Assembly (NCBI RefSeq): GCF_040581485.1
Contig: NC_090128.1
Coordinates: 12,338,001 to 12,402,000, forward strand
From: Linepithema humile
Lineage: Eukaryota; Arthropoda; Insecta; Hymenoptera; Formicidae
Length of the DNA stretch: 64,000 nt
Direction: 5' to 3'
The notes under the pieces were generated by a model. It was given only the letters and a program-made list of their open reading frames with translations, did no database searches and was not told the DNA's origin. Shown in pieces: positions 1-11,422 of the stretch. The position numbers and the translations under genes were made by a program. Position 1 is the stretch's first letter, and each line of letters begins with the position of its first letter.

Positions 1-3000
1 TCTCGACATCGTCGAATCGCCGATTGTGCAACGGATTAACGCGAGAGGATATCGCGTTATCGCTTCCCCGCTTCTCGAAACAAATTAGGCTGCGATTATG
101 GCAAACGGCACGCCGTGAACGAAAACTTAGTTGCGAATTCAACGGCGAAGTTGAAATTGATTGAATGTGTCCAAGTTGGCGCGAGTGACTTAAAGCGTCG
201 GACGATTACGCTCGACGATTGTGTTTGATCTATCGATCTTGGTGTGTTCTAAAAGAATTGATGAATGCGAAGTTTATTCTCATGCGAGCAACCACATGAA
301 TGGATGATCACCTCCACGCGATTGGCATGACGAGATCTTACTCTGGGTCAACGTTTCTCCCCTTCGGCGGCGCGACATTTTTCAATGCCAAAAAGATCGC
401 CGTTGAACGACCGCATTTGTTTATCCCTCATCAGCGTGCGTCGAAGGATCCTAAAATTGAATTCGCACGTAGGGGCGTAGGTGAATTCGCAGAAAGGTCC
501 ACTTTTCGACGTCGTCGGGGGAGAACCTCGCGGCACACCTAAGGGACGCCGAAAGCACTGCTCGAATAAAGAAAAGAAAAGAAACACTCTACTCTCCGAA
601 GCGGGCAAAGTTCTCGTACGCGGCCCCGCGCACTTTGTAGCAAACCACCGTCGACGATTCGCACCCCCGACACGCACACGCTTCCCCGATTCGACGAATC
701 CGAGCCCAAATTGAGTTCAACCCCGAGAATACGCATCCGTCTTTCCCATAATCGCGTTATTTAAGGATTTCGCGGCCCGAGTTGAGCGAGGGACGCGACG
801 CGACTACGCCAGGTAGTCTCGAGGAAAGTAAACCACCCCGAGGAAAAGTAGGGTGGCTCGTCCGGCGGCGTGCTCGTACGCCGTACCCGCCCAACCACGA
901 GACTCCGACGCGGAATCTCTCGATTCTCGCGGCGGAGACTCGAGATGCCGGGGCTGATAATCGCGCGGCAGAATAAAATGGAAGGGAAAAGAATAAGAGA
1001 GAGAGAGGGAGAGAGAGAGAGAGTAAGGAAATGAGATAGAGAAAGAAACAGCGAAAGAAGAACTGGAGAGAAAAAAGCCACCACCTTTTCTACACCCCCG
1101 AGCCATACTCGCCCGTGTCGAGTGCGTCACGCATCCTCTCGGTTGTTCCTGGTGCGAGGCGGCGACGGCGGCGACGGCGGCGATACGAGAACAAGGCGAG
1201 GCGATGTGTACGAATGCGTGAGGACGAAAGCCGATCCTCCCTCTCGTGCGAATGAGCGAGCGAGCGAGCGAGCGACCACCCCTCGTCGGCGCGTTTCGTG
1301 GCGGCCGCCGCGGGATCTTCCTCTCTCGCGAGTCGCGCGCGTTGCGACAGAGCGCTCCGCTTTTCCGTCGTGCGTCCTCTCAGGGCGCGCGACACAGGGG
1401 TGTCCGTCGACAGGGAAAGGAGACTGCGCGCGGGGGTGGCGACAAGGGGATAAGAGAAGAGGCGTTCTCACGCACTCACATGTTTGTTGTGTGCAATCGG
1501 CGCGCGTGCCCCGTATCACCGGCGAGGAGGTTCGTGCGAGGATGACCATCGGTCCAGGTGTGCGATCATCACGACGACGACGACGATGACGGCGGGGCGA
1601 TGACGACGAGACGCCGCTGGCTGCTCTGCTCGCCGGCGTGACGATGCTCCCGAGAGGGATTGTTCCCGATGCTGCGGCTTCGTCGGCGAGACGATCTCGT
1701 GATTAGACTTGTCGCGAACCGGCTGATAGCGGTCAACGGCGAACAGTCGTGCGCATAATTAACATGGTGCGCTCGGGGCGGGACGCGGGATGCGCCCGTA
1801 CACGCGGCCGAGCGTGCTCTGGATGAAACAGAGAAAGAGAAGGACGTTAGATGAGGGACGGTGAGACGGAAGGGTGGATGCGGGGATGTGAGATACCGCG
1901 CGGTGGGATGAACAGGGGAGAAAGAGACGTAGATAGGGAGAGGGTGCGCGTTAAACACGAAGGGATGGTCCACGCGTAAATCGCGAGCTCGCCCGATGGT
2001 GCTGGCGCGAGATCGGAGTGAAGACTGGCCGCGTGATTGTAGTGGTGATGATGGTGGTAGGTAGAGAGCGCCTCTCGGCCGGAGGGAGGTAATTTAACCC
2101 CGCTTTCTCCCTCCCTCTCTCTCTCTCTCTCTCTCGGACGATTTTCCCCGACTGACTTGGCCAAGGGATGCGAGCAAGGGAGACGAAGATCGTAATGAAG
2201 AGGGAGAAAGCAGGAAAACTGTATAGAGGAACGAAGAGATGATGATCGGAGAGAACCAAAGGAGGGGGCGAGAGTGAGAGAGCGGGATTAGAAATATAAG
2301 GAGAAGTGGGGCGGCTCGGAGGAGGGAGGGAAACGAGTAATGTGCGCGTGTGAACGTATCTGAGCGCACGCTTGTGTGATTGCATGAGTAAGGGAGATGG
2401 AGGGAAATAGAGAGAAGGATAGAGTGAAAAAGAGAGAGAGAGATAGAGAGAGGGCACGACAAACGGCACTGCACTCCGACAACGTCCGCGCTGGGACCGC
2501 GAGGCGCACTAAGGGCGTGGGCAATACGCGAGCGAGCGTGCGAGCGAGCGAGCAGGCCGGTGCGAACGGCGACTACATTGATTTTGATTTTCGAAGGCGC
2601 GCGCACTCTTGCCGCTCTCTGGATCTGCCCATTCATGCCGCTCCCGCCTAGCCGTTGCGAGGACATTGGTCCTGTCCTTCCATGCGAAAGGCGAAGGGAA
2701 AGTCCTGCACGCAGCGTGATTTTAATCCTTAGACGCTTTATCCGCGCCTTTAAACATACGAATGCAATCGCGCGTTTGTCGATAATCAAATCATATTGTT
2801 GCGTGACTCAGAGATTTACAAGATATTATTATTATTATCGACGCATTATTATTATTATTATTAGCGTTGTGGAACACATTGTCGGTTCTTTTTGCGAGAA
2901 GACTGATTGCGTTATCGGCCAGTTTTTTTTTTTTTTTTTTTTTTTTATTGTAGGAAATGGAACGTTTTAGTTCACAGCGACCATGCAGCTATAATTGGAT

Positions 3001-3100
3001 TGGACAATCTAGCTAGCATCGTAATGCTGTGACTTGAAGGAGTAAGGCTCGATACATCGGTCGTTCCCGTACAGAAAGAACAGATTAGATTCACCATTCA
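1..3100. other. CpG-rich, GA/CT-rich non-genic stretch
   Basis: I see no gene I can defend here. The stretch from about 0.3 to 2.7 kb is rich in CpG and purine or pyrimidine runs. The many overlapping open frames on both strands translate to low-complexity Arg/Ser/Glu-rich peptides, typical of chance frames in GC-rich DNA. Simple repeats include (GA)n near 991-1025, (CT)n near 2107-2134, two (ATT)n blocks near 2824-2862 and a T-run at 2923-2946. The composition resembles the block at 34.4-35.6 kb upstream of the GluCl coding exons, so a promoter or 5' UTR of a gene running off the left edge is possible. That is inference only. Confidence 0.4.
2923..2946. repeat. poly-T run (24 T)
   Basis: This is an uninterrupted run of T. 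It could be the trace of a retrotransposed A-tail on the minus strand or simple slippage; no element body is recognisable beside it. Confidence 0.8.
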
Positions 3101-3113
3101 CACTATTCCATGA

Positions 3114-3119
3114 TTTATT
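3114..3119 (-). terminator. Candidate poly(A) signal for AHA1
   Basis: AATAAA on the minus strand lies about 275 nt past the AHA1 stop codon. It is the only canonical hexamer I noted in the 3' flank, but the cleavage site cannot be seen. Confidence 0.35.
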
Positions 3120-3394
3120 AGACATCTAGTAGATAAAGACGTACAAGCCACTTGTAGTGTTGCGCGATGTGTTGCGCAGCAGTATTTAATTTAAAGTCTT
3201 AAACACAAGGCGGTACCAAATATACGAAGAGAGAGAATAGAGTAAATCCTTACTGGACACGCTTCTTCCCCACCGCGTAGATTCGTCTATGCTTCTGCAG
3301 AAGTCAAGCACTCGCGCGATTGCGCTTGGTCACGCGCAATCGCCGCGATTGTTCTACTTAGCAATAAATAAATGTCCATTAGAGTGAATTTAGA

Positions 3395-5046
3395 TCACAT
3401 GAAGTATCCGAAGCCGAATGTGCGCTTTATGGGGTCCCAGTAATACCTGTCCCAATTCTCCTTCGTGGAGGCCTCCTCGCTGAAAATCGTCGACATTTAC
3501 GTATCACGTATGGTAGCCTTACTCGTCAACAATGCTGATACATGGTAAATCACCGCTCGCACTTACCTAAGTGGGACACCAGTTTGCGTTAAATTGACCT
3601 CGGTATGGTCGTTCTTCTCGTTGATATCGATCGTTACGTCGCTAAAGTGTCCAGATGGCCACTGTTTACAACGCCATTTCTGAACGATCTTTGTTGGCGC
3701 AATCTCCACGAATTCACCGTGAATATTGCCGCCAAACAGCTCGAACTGACCATTTTTCTTCGCTTCCAATTTTACCGGATTTTTCGTAAAGGCTTGTACC
3801 ATCTATGAAAATTAGAAATATTGTCGCAATTAGCAATTCGGTCTATGTTAACGTGATAATACTTGAATGAAATTATTATACCTCAGTTGAGGAGAAAACG
3901 TTGTAAAATTCTTCTGCTCTGCATTGGAACTTTATCTGCTGCTTAATGGTAGTGGTTGAGATCTTACATTCTGCTGCTTTATTATTCGTTGGTGCTACTG
4001 TAGCATTCATTTGCATCTTGAGGGAAAATTAAACGTTGTTAATCATATTTTTTTATCCTTTTTTATCTCCAGATGTCTTACCTTAATATTGAAACCGGAT
4101 GTTATATTCGAAATATTTTCCTTTACGTTGTCCTTCTTAGGAAGTATCATTCCTTTCGTAAATTCTGTAAACAAAAAAGAAACAAGCACATAATTATTAC
4201 AACAAATTGTATTATTACACATCTCTTAAATAACGTTCAATTTATATTAAAATTTAAAGAATTGCTTTACCTTCCTTTAGGCAAGATACATATTTTATCA
4301 ATTTTTCTCTCAGTATATCCTTTCCCTTTGTATGCAAAAATTGTTTTACATTCTCCCCTTCATCCGTACTATCTTTCAATGTAACTTCAATCTACAAATA
4401 TGCATCAATCTAAACATTCATAAAAGAATTTAATAACAGATAATATAATTTGATCAAAGAATACTTACATCTACTTCACTGATGTCATTCTCTTCAGAAA
4501 GATTAGGGATATTAATCTTTCCCTCAATTTTTTTACTTGATTTATCGTTTGATGTCCATTTAAGCACGATATTCCATTCGTAAAAGAAAATAAGTTTGCC
4601 TTTTCTATTATTTGCTACCGCTTCGCCTTCGCATTTTTCCATTTCTTCTATTTTACATGATACTACAAATTCAACAATATGTATAATAAAAAAGTATAAA
4701 TATTACTTCAAATATGTGTAAATATATAGTACTAACTTCCATCTCCTTCAATTTTTAAATTTACCAATAATTCCTTTAGTTTTTCTTGTGACCATGCACA
4801 AGCATTCTTCTCCGTCCTGCAATAAAATTTTTATTTGAAAAAGTATTACATAAATACTGTAAAACTTGACATCTGATCTAACCTAATATTTATATTTTAG
4901 AATCATATTGATGACTTAAAAATATTTTAGTTGCGACATTTGGCATGACTAAATTTATTAACATACCAGTGCCAATTATTAACATTGGTGGCATCAGGCC
5001 TCTCTTCCACAATCCAGCGTGGATCACCTTCGCCCCATTTTGCCAT
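3395..5046 (-). CDS. AHSA1: Activator of Hsp90 ATPase (AHA1 / AHSA1 homologue)
   Basis: Co-chaperone that binds Hsp90 and stimulates its ATPase in the cytosol. Eight coding exons on the minus strand keep phase throughout: 5046-4967, 4816-4737, 4662-4469, 4391-4271, 4164-4082, 4016-3882, 3802-3567, 3479-3395 (stop TGA). They give 337 aa, close to the usual 330-350. The N-terminal domain begins MAKWGEGDPRWIVEERPDA, followed by NVNNWHW at residues 21-27 and the RKGK stretch at 73-76, matching Aha1_N and its conserved RKxxK region. A charged, less conserved linker follows, then the C-terminal AHSA1/START-like domain from about residue 200 (FYNVFSSTEMVQAFT; FGGNIHGEFVEI; QKWRCKQWPSGHFSD). The tail NWDRYYWDPIKRTFGFG matches the family's terminal helix. 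I chose the ATG at 5046 because it fits the conserved start and lies 8 nt past a splice acceptor. Confidence 0.95.
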
Positions 5047-5410
5047 AGTTCCAGCTAGGTGACAGAGACACAGTAAGGAATGTCTTGCTCGCTAAGTACA
5101 CTAAAATTTGGAAATTTCGAACTCATAGTATTACAAGAAAAACAAATAGAATAATGACTTTCTAGAAAATTTTTTTTACTTATTGTTACATTATGGATAT
5201 AACATAACCTATAGTGTAAAAGGTAACAAAACAATTGTAAACGCTTTTTACATCGACGAGTAAATTTCGCAAATAAAAATTCATCAAAATTTCTAGCATG
5301 CATAGATTACTTACGCGAATTGTGTTCGGGAGTATGGTTAGAAAAACGCTTCGAGTTGCGTTTTCGCTTGACAGTTCTCGTTTGTAGAAACGTTTCGATA
5401 CCTAACCGTC
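5047..5410 (-). promoter_or_regulatory. AHA1 5' noncoding exon and leader
   Basis: On the minus strand a good acceptor (tcacctag) leaves 8 leader bases, 5054-5047, before the AHA1 start codon. A strong donor (cgc/GTAAGT) has its last exon base at 5315. Together they predict a leader intron of 5055-5314 and a noncoding first exon reaching up to roughly 5400. The transcription start is not defined and I saw no TATA box. The exon boundary is read from the sequence; its use is inferred. Confidence 0.55.
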
Positions 5411-6327
5411 TCGTTCGTGTTGTAAGACGACACGAGAGAGTTTATCAAACGATAGTGACAGAACGCACTGTCAACAATGATCTAATATAATACTACTGCG
5501 TTCGCAAGGATTGCTCCAAAATCTCGCAACTACCAACAGGCGAACTCAGCATGCGAGCTTCTTGAGCATTCTGGAAACTTCAGGCATTGAGTGTAATAAT
5601 CTCAAGATGGGCCACTCACATGTTTCTGTTCGAAGCTTTGGTGAAATTTGTCCGCAATATATTATTATATTAAAAAGTTGCTTGAACAATACCAAAATTT
5701 ATTAATAATAATTTGTTAAAAATTTATCTTATCGTCCAGATTTTCGGCATTTTTTACATCATAAACGACGTCATTGTCGTATGTGAATACATCACATACG
5801 ACAAAGATAGATTATGCAATACTAGATCCAGGTGATTCAGAGACGATAACTCTATCTCACTTTATTCTTCATGCTTTATCCGTGGATTTATTTATTTCTG
5901 CTTAGCAAACCTTTAATTGGCGAAAGTAATCTAGAAATAAAGTCTACAATGTTAGTAATATAAACACATGCATTTAAAACTTATAGATTACCAAATACCG
6001 AAGAGAAAAAACGAAGGAGTTCCGTTATTTTTCACATATTATTTTTATTACATATTACAAATAAAATTATAGTTGCCACTGTCACGGCAAATATCTCTTA
6101 TCAAATATCTCTTTTATTTTCCGAACTAAAAATCATCCAAATCGTCTGCGATATTATTCCGTTGATCGCAATTATTTAATAAAGCTCGAATGTTCGTACT
6201 CTAACATTCGAGAATTCCAATAATGATTATTGGATCGTTCTCATGTTTAAAAAAAATACTTTTTAAATGATACCTAATCCTTCTAAAGTGTTAAGAATCG
6301 GCCCTCCATCGTGAGAAAGTTAAGGTT
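5411..6327. other. Intergenic spacer with small perfect stem-loops
   Basis: AT-rich DNA between AHA1 and the cuticle gene, with no gene seen. It holds perfect short inverted repeats: TTGTCGTATGTG with its reverse complement at 5774-5804 (12-bp stem, 7-nt loop), CTCGAATGTT at 6185-6212 (10-bp stem, 8-nt loop) and CCAATAAT at 6217-6233. The last two lie just 3' of the cuticle gene and could be in its 3' UTR. Confidence 0.5.
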
Positions 6328-7203
6328 CTAATATCTGTAGCCCTCCTCTTGTGCAGGTCCTGCTGGTCCTGGCGCAGGATAACTGGCGGTTCCCTCGTAC
6401 CGCACCATCGGCCGATATCCGTCTTGATCGGCGACGTAGTCAACGATCTGGGTCCTGCCGTCCGGTAACAATACGTGGTAAGTCCCGGTAGCCTCCATAT
6501 CCTTTCTCATCTCGCGATGGCCAAAATCCAGACCCGCTGCCGCGTCCTGAACCTCGTACGAGAACTCGTAGTTCGCCGGATCCTAATAAAAATTTCAGTT
6601 TTAGAAAAATCAACTCGCATGAGTAAAAGAAATGTTACAAAAATACTTTGAAAAATATTCGTGAAATAAAAAGTGTGTCGTTAAATATTTGACAATAAAA
6701 TAATCTAAATATTCTGAATAGAGAAAAATGTGAGTTTTGTCGAATAATTCTCTTTTTGTTGAAGATATATAATACATACTTACACCGGCCCATTCATCCG
6801 GATGACCTCCACCTCCACCTCCACCTCCACCAGCAGGTCGAGAACTGGGTGGAAGATAGGCTGGACCTTGCGGTTCGTTTCGAACTCCTACCAAGACCAT
6901 CGCTAATAGTATCGCCTGTTCGAAAGAAAACATGTTGTATACATGAAAAAAAGCCTTTAACGCTTTATAATGTAAAAATATTTGACACTACATTCAAGAA
7001 TAATATTCAATTTAACATAAAAGAGCATGCGATAAAATGAACGAGTGAAAATTTACGTCTTACTTTAATATGTGCAAAGTTAATTAATTTGCCATGCACT
7101 AAAGCCAACTTTTGTAATTTTATCTTGTTCGCTGAATTTTATATAAAATTGTTAACAAAATGTAATAAATTCTATGTTAATAAATACTAACCTTCCGAAT
7201 CAT
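6328..7203 (-). CDS. Pro-resilin-like cuticle protein (RR chitin-binding)
   Basis: Secreted structural protein of the cuticle. Three exons on the minus strand: 7203-7192 (only MIRK), 6915-6784, 6582-6328 (stop). Phase is kept and the product is 132 aa. Residues 1 to about 14 (MIRKAILLAMVLVG) form a signal peptide split by the first intron. A proline-rich piece and a run of nine glycines (29-37) follow, and then the Rebers-Riddiford domain at about 50-112: YEFSYEVQDAAAGLDFGH, GTYHVLLPDGRTQIVDY and ADQDGYRPMVRYEG. The LDFGHREM and LLPDGRTQIVDY wording is closest to the resilin type of this domain, which binds chitin. The tail is Pro/Gly/Tyr-rich. It lacks the long elastic repeats of true resilin, so 'pro-resilin-like' is a family label; elasticity is not shown. 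Confidence 0.92.
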
Positions 7204-7238
7204 TAGCAATTTGGTCGAATTCTACAAGCGTTCGCAAA

Positions 7239-7273
7239 ACTGAGGTGGCTCATCGCAACAGTCGGGTTTTATA
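7239..7273 (-). promoter_or_regulatory. Core promoter of cuticle gene: TATA box and initiator
   Basis: On the minus strand TATAAAA occupies 7273-7267 and the arthropod initiator TCAGT occupies 7243-7239. The A of TCAGT lies about 31 nt downstream of the TATA start, the expected spacing. This predicts transcription from about 7241 with a leader of roughly 38 nt before the ATG at 7203. A TATA promoter suits a stage-regulated cuticle gene. Confidence 0.75.
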
Positions 7274-7289
7274 GCGACCAATTCGATTG

Positions 7290-8815
7290 TGACGGGATGG
7301 AGATGGAAGATGCAATAGTTGCTCGAGGGAGCTTTAATGCGATCTCGCATAATAGTAATTATGGCCCATAACAAAACCGCAGATTTCTGGCGGTACGCGC
7401 GGCTCTAATAATTCATTCGGCATAATCGCAACAGTTCCTGATACTATGCAACATTATTATCGTATCGAGATATGACATCGTGTTTCTTTAAATTACAATA
7501 AAATTTTAGATTAATTTGATAATTAGAGATAATTACGAAATAATTACGCGCGTAATATGCGTGTGATTTGAATCACAATTCCAACTTATCAAAAAATTAA
7601 ATTTTAGATTATTATAATTATAATATAATTATATAATAAGATTTGCTTATTATTTCAAATTTTTTAATTACACATTTAGATAATTTTAAATTAATAATAT
7701 ATTGTGATAGTTTGTTAAATTCGACTTGGAAATTATGTTTGGCAATGTGCCACGACTGATTCGTTAGTGAATTTGTTAGATTGAGACTACCATATAATTT
7801 GCCTTACCCAACAGATAACAATAAGTTGAATTAATAGTTCTCCTTTCAATTGCGTCATCGAAATTTTTCATTCTCATGGACAGATTTGCGGCAAACCTTA
7901 AATGAAGTGTCGCAAGATATCATAATGATGGATATTGGATTCTGCAATAAACAATAAACGATTTACGATCTATAAGACCGTCTTTTTGCTCATCTTAATT
8001 TATGTTAATTTGAACAAGGAATATGTCAGATTAAATACATATTTTAACTCATAACAGAGCAAGTCTTTACTAATTAAAATTGTAAATTAGCAATTAAAAG
8101 TAATTATTGCAATGTAATATATTTAATTGCTTATATATATATATATATATATATATATAATGATAACTTCAAATATTATATTAATTAATATAAATGCATA
8201 GTTAATTTTTAAGATTGTTGTCAAATAGTATCATAATTTAAAAAATTACACAAATAAATATTCATAGATACATCTTAAATATCATTGCAAAGTTTTTATA
8301 TTTATACAAAAAATTAATTATGTTGAAAAAGTAAAAAACATTATTTAGTTAACAATTTTACTTAAAACAAGTATTAAAATTGTAAATTAAAATTAATAAA
8401 CTTTGAAGATAAAAGAATACTAAAAGAATATTAAATATTCAGTAATGTATTGCAAATTTATCTATTTCTATATATTTTTAGGTAAAACCGTTCTTACCAA
8501 TTTCTCAAATATGTAGTTTTACAGCATCTCTCAATAATATTTGATTCAGACAATGCTTCTTAATTACGTATGTAAAACATACTATGTGATTATTACATTC
8601 CATTTGCAGTAGTGGTAAAAAATTTGTGTCCTTGGGTGATATAGAATTATAAGATCTAAAATATATAAGAAATAATTAGAATACTTATACGCCTTCTAAT
8701 ATTAATTAATTAATATTATGTGTGCTGCTCTTTCTAAAAATCAGAACACAGGTTATATTTTGTAAGAATGGTTCGCTATTTCGGTTTTTGTAAACAACAG
8801 TATTACGCACCTCGT
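7290..8815. other. AT-rich spacer, no gene seen
   Basis: Strongly AT-rich DNA with frequent stops in all frames. The only structured item is a TA dinucleotide microsatellite at about 8132-8160. I saw no RNA gene. Confidence 0.5.
8132..8160. repeat. (TA)n microsatellite
   Basis: About 14 uninterrupted TA units in AT-rich spacer. Confidence 0.85.
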
Positions 8816-8821
8816 GATATG

Positions 8822-8829
8822 TATAAAAG
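8822..8829 (+). promoter_or_regulatory. Isolated TATA box on plus strand
   Basis: TATAAAAG is a near-ideal TATA box. It is followed about 105 nt later by a donor-like cagag/GTAAAA at 8932. No coding exon follows that I can recognise, and the next plus-strand coding gene is GluCl at 38.8 kb. It may drive a noncoding transcript or be a chance match. Confidence 0.3.
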
Positions 8830-8929
8830 TTTTCCTTATTCAAGATAACAAGGGAAGCGTGCTCACCATATTTAATCGCTCACATATTTTGTTATCAAGC
8901 TCGTCGAATTAAACGATCAGAGGTAAAAA

Positions 8930-9930
8930 GACAAGTATTAGCAGGAACAATAACGACAAAAAGATGGCGGTTAGAAAAATCAGATTTATCTACAAACGCG
9001 TTTAAATTTTTGCTAATTGCGCATTTACACTTTCTATGACAAGTTATATCGGATGTGTTGATTGGCTGCTGGATAGGGAATTTCTGAAATCTGCAAAGAA
9101 TTGGTTGCGACCTTGTAAATCTCTCCAGCGGATAACCAATCAGAACGTTTGATACAACTAGTTGCTGAAAGTAGCGCTGTTAGCGACAAACGGAATATAG
9201 CATTAGTTTTCGTAAATTCTCGCGCGAGGACGGGTGTTTCTCGTATCGTCGTGCTTCTTGTCGCTGATTTTATTAAATTAACTGACGCTAAAAGAGATAC
9301 GCGAGAAAGAACAAGTACCGCGTGTGACGATATTATTGAAACGATATTGCGTTCAGAACAATAAATATCATAATTGAGCAAATTTCACTCGTAAACGCGG
9401 TTTGACTTTGTGACCATGTCCGCTCTTTTTTAGCATCATTTTGCGATCGCCGTGTTATTCGCTTTTTATAGATTCGGTATTTTTACGCGCGTCTCAGTTT
9501 TCATTACTTATCGCGTGTGATCAGATGCTTTCCGTAACATCGCGCATTTTGTCGTCAATTTCGTGGAATCGAGTAAAGCCAATAATATGAAGTGGTAGCA
9601 GCAGTTTGAATAAAGTCGTTTCAAATTAAACGCGCAAAACTTCAGTTTGCTTCTTGCCATTTTCGCATACAATCAGACGCGTCTCGTTTCATCGCGTATT
9701 CCGTCACAGATTTCGCCGAACCGAGTTTTGTCAGAAGTGAATAAAAAATAAATCCCGCAATAAATGTTTTGAAATGGTAAAAAGTATTGTGTCGCGAGTG
9801 CTTGTGTATTTGTGGTAAGCGGTATATGGAGCATGCCGAGGATAAACATCTGATCATCTCGACGCAGCAATTCGAGGAAACAGAGCTCGACGCTATTCCA
9901 GGAATTCTTACGCGCTACTGGTAAGTGAAA
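8930..9930. other. GC-richer island with possible noncoding exon and imperfect duplication
   Basis: This kilobase is less AT-rich than its surroundings and ends with a strong plus-strand donor (ctactg/GTAAGTG at about 9921). Short frames exist on both strands, but none resembles a known protein and codon use is unconvincing. A diverged direct repeat of about 60 nt begins at about 9520 and again at about 9672 (shared ATCAGA, CATCGCG, ATTTCG, CGAGT), a period of 152 nt. A 5' noncoding exon or long noncoding RNA is possible. Confidence 0.3.
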
Positions 9931-11422
9931 GTGTTTTTGTTGTGCCGTTGAGAGACGAATATTTTGATTTTCGTAAAACTGAATTTCTTTCGCAGATATA
10001 ATCTATATCGCACATGTTGACTAAATATATTTTACATTTTTTATTAATAAATTATATAAAAAAATAGTTTTTACAGAAAAAATTAATTTAATAAATATTT
10101 TGGAATGTATGCTCTTTATATAAATATTAAAATTTTTTAAACCCGACAACGGATTTAGCACGAGAAAGGCACTCACAATGTTTTATATTTTTTACACATT
10201 TGTGGCTATAAAAAATAAAATGTGTTTCTTTAAATATTTACTTCGATTACCGAATAATAAAAAATATTTCTACAAATAAAAAAAAATATAGTTTATTAAG
10301 TAAAAAGACGACAAGTAAATGCCGTACGTAATATCATCTGTTGATGTAAATTGCCAAATAAATTAAAAATTTTTTAGTATGCCGTTATTTTTCTTAATTC
10401 AATGATACATTTTTGCTAAATATAAATTCAAATATTTTTTGCTTGAGATGATTCTATTAGATAATCAAAGTAAAAATATAATGAAGTGGGATAAAGATAA
10501 AAAATAATTGTTGAGATTCAAGTTGACCATATCATTGATACGGCATGCTTTTATTATAAAGCATCTACATGTTCTTTTTTTCAATAATACAGTTTAAAGC
10601 AAATGACCGTGAGAAACGAATTGGATAATTGATATAGTAATATAAACGTAAATCTTTCGTTTCTTGGCCAATTATCCTTACATAATTTTTTTAGCGAGTA
10701 TTGTGCGTATTTAGAATGTTAATTATAAATAATTATACGTTTTACAGTATACATTCGATATTATAATTTTCATATTAGCACTAAACAGTAAATTAAATAA
10801 GATTATTCCACTGATTTAATTGCTTGTGCGATCAACTTTATGTTAATAAAGTCATCATTCGTCTTGCAACGAGCACTTGTATACTTATAAGTATATATTT
10901 CTCAATATTTTTTGGTACTATTATGCGTGTCTACTATTTGTGTGTATAAATTGCCTAGATTTGCTAAGTACAAAATAAGTTTCGACGTTCACGTATCATT
11001 AACGTGATATTGCAAAATGTAATCGATAGATCTGTACAAACTCGACTCTTGATCGAACATTTGGCAGCATTTGTTAATCTTTGTCTTTTCCTCGAATATC
11101 GATAAAAATTACGTGACGAAGAGAGTGAAGTAATCGTGACACAATAAATATTTAAATTTCCTTATAAATAGACAAATTTATTTTACTTAAATTTTAATTA
11201 ATTATTTAATTACATTTATTATAAAATAAATAGGAATAAATTAATAATTTAAAATTATTATAATTTTGATCATAAATTCATAGCGACATAATCGATAATT
11301 TAAAATTCGAAAATTCTACGCTCTACATAATATATTAAGAGAGACCAAAATTGAACGAAATGTACAGACCTCACGGGAGTAAAAATTTCTATTTTGAATA
11401 TGTTTCAAAAATAATCTACGCT
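9931..11422. other. AT-rich spacer, no gene seen
   Basis: Very AT-rich sequence between the island at 9 kb and the septin 3' end. No open frame, RNA gene or recognisable repeat stands out. Its right part probably contains the septin 3' UTR. Confidence 0.45.

Noticed and set aside
1951..2789. Overlapping minus-strand frames of 172 and 231 codons
   Set aside because: Low-complexity Ser/Leu/Arg peptides derived from CT runs; no family resemblance.
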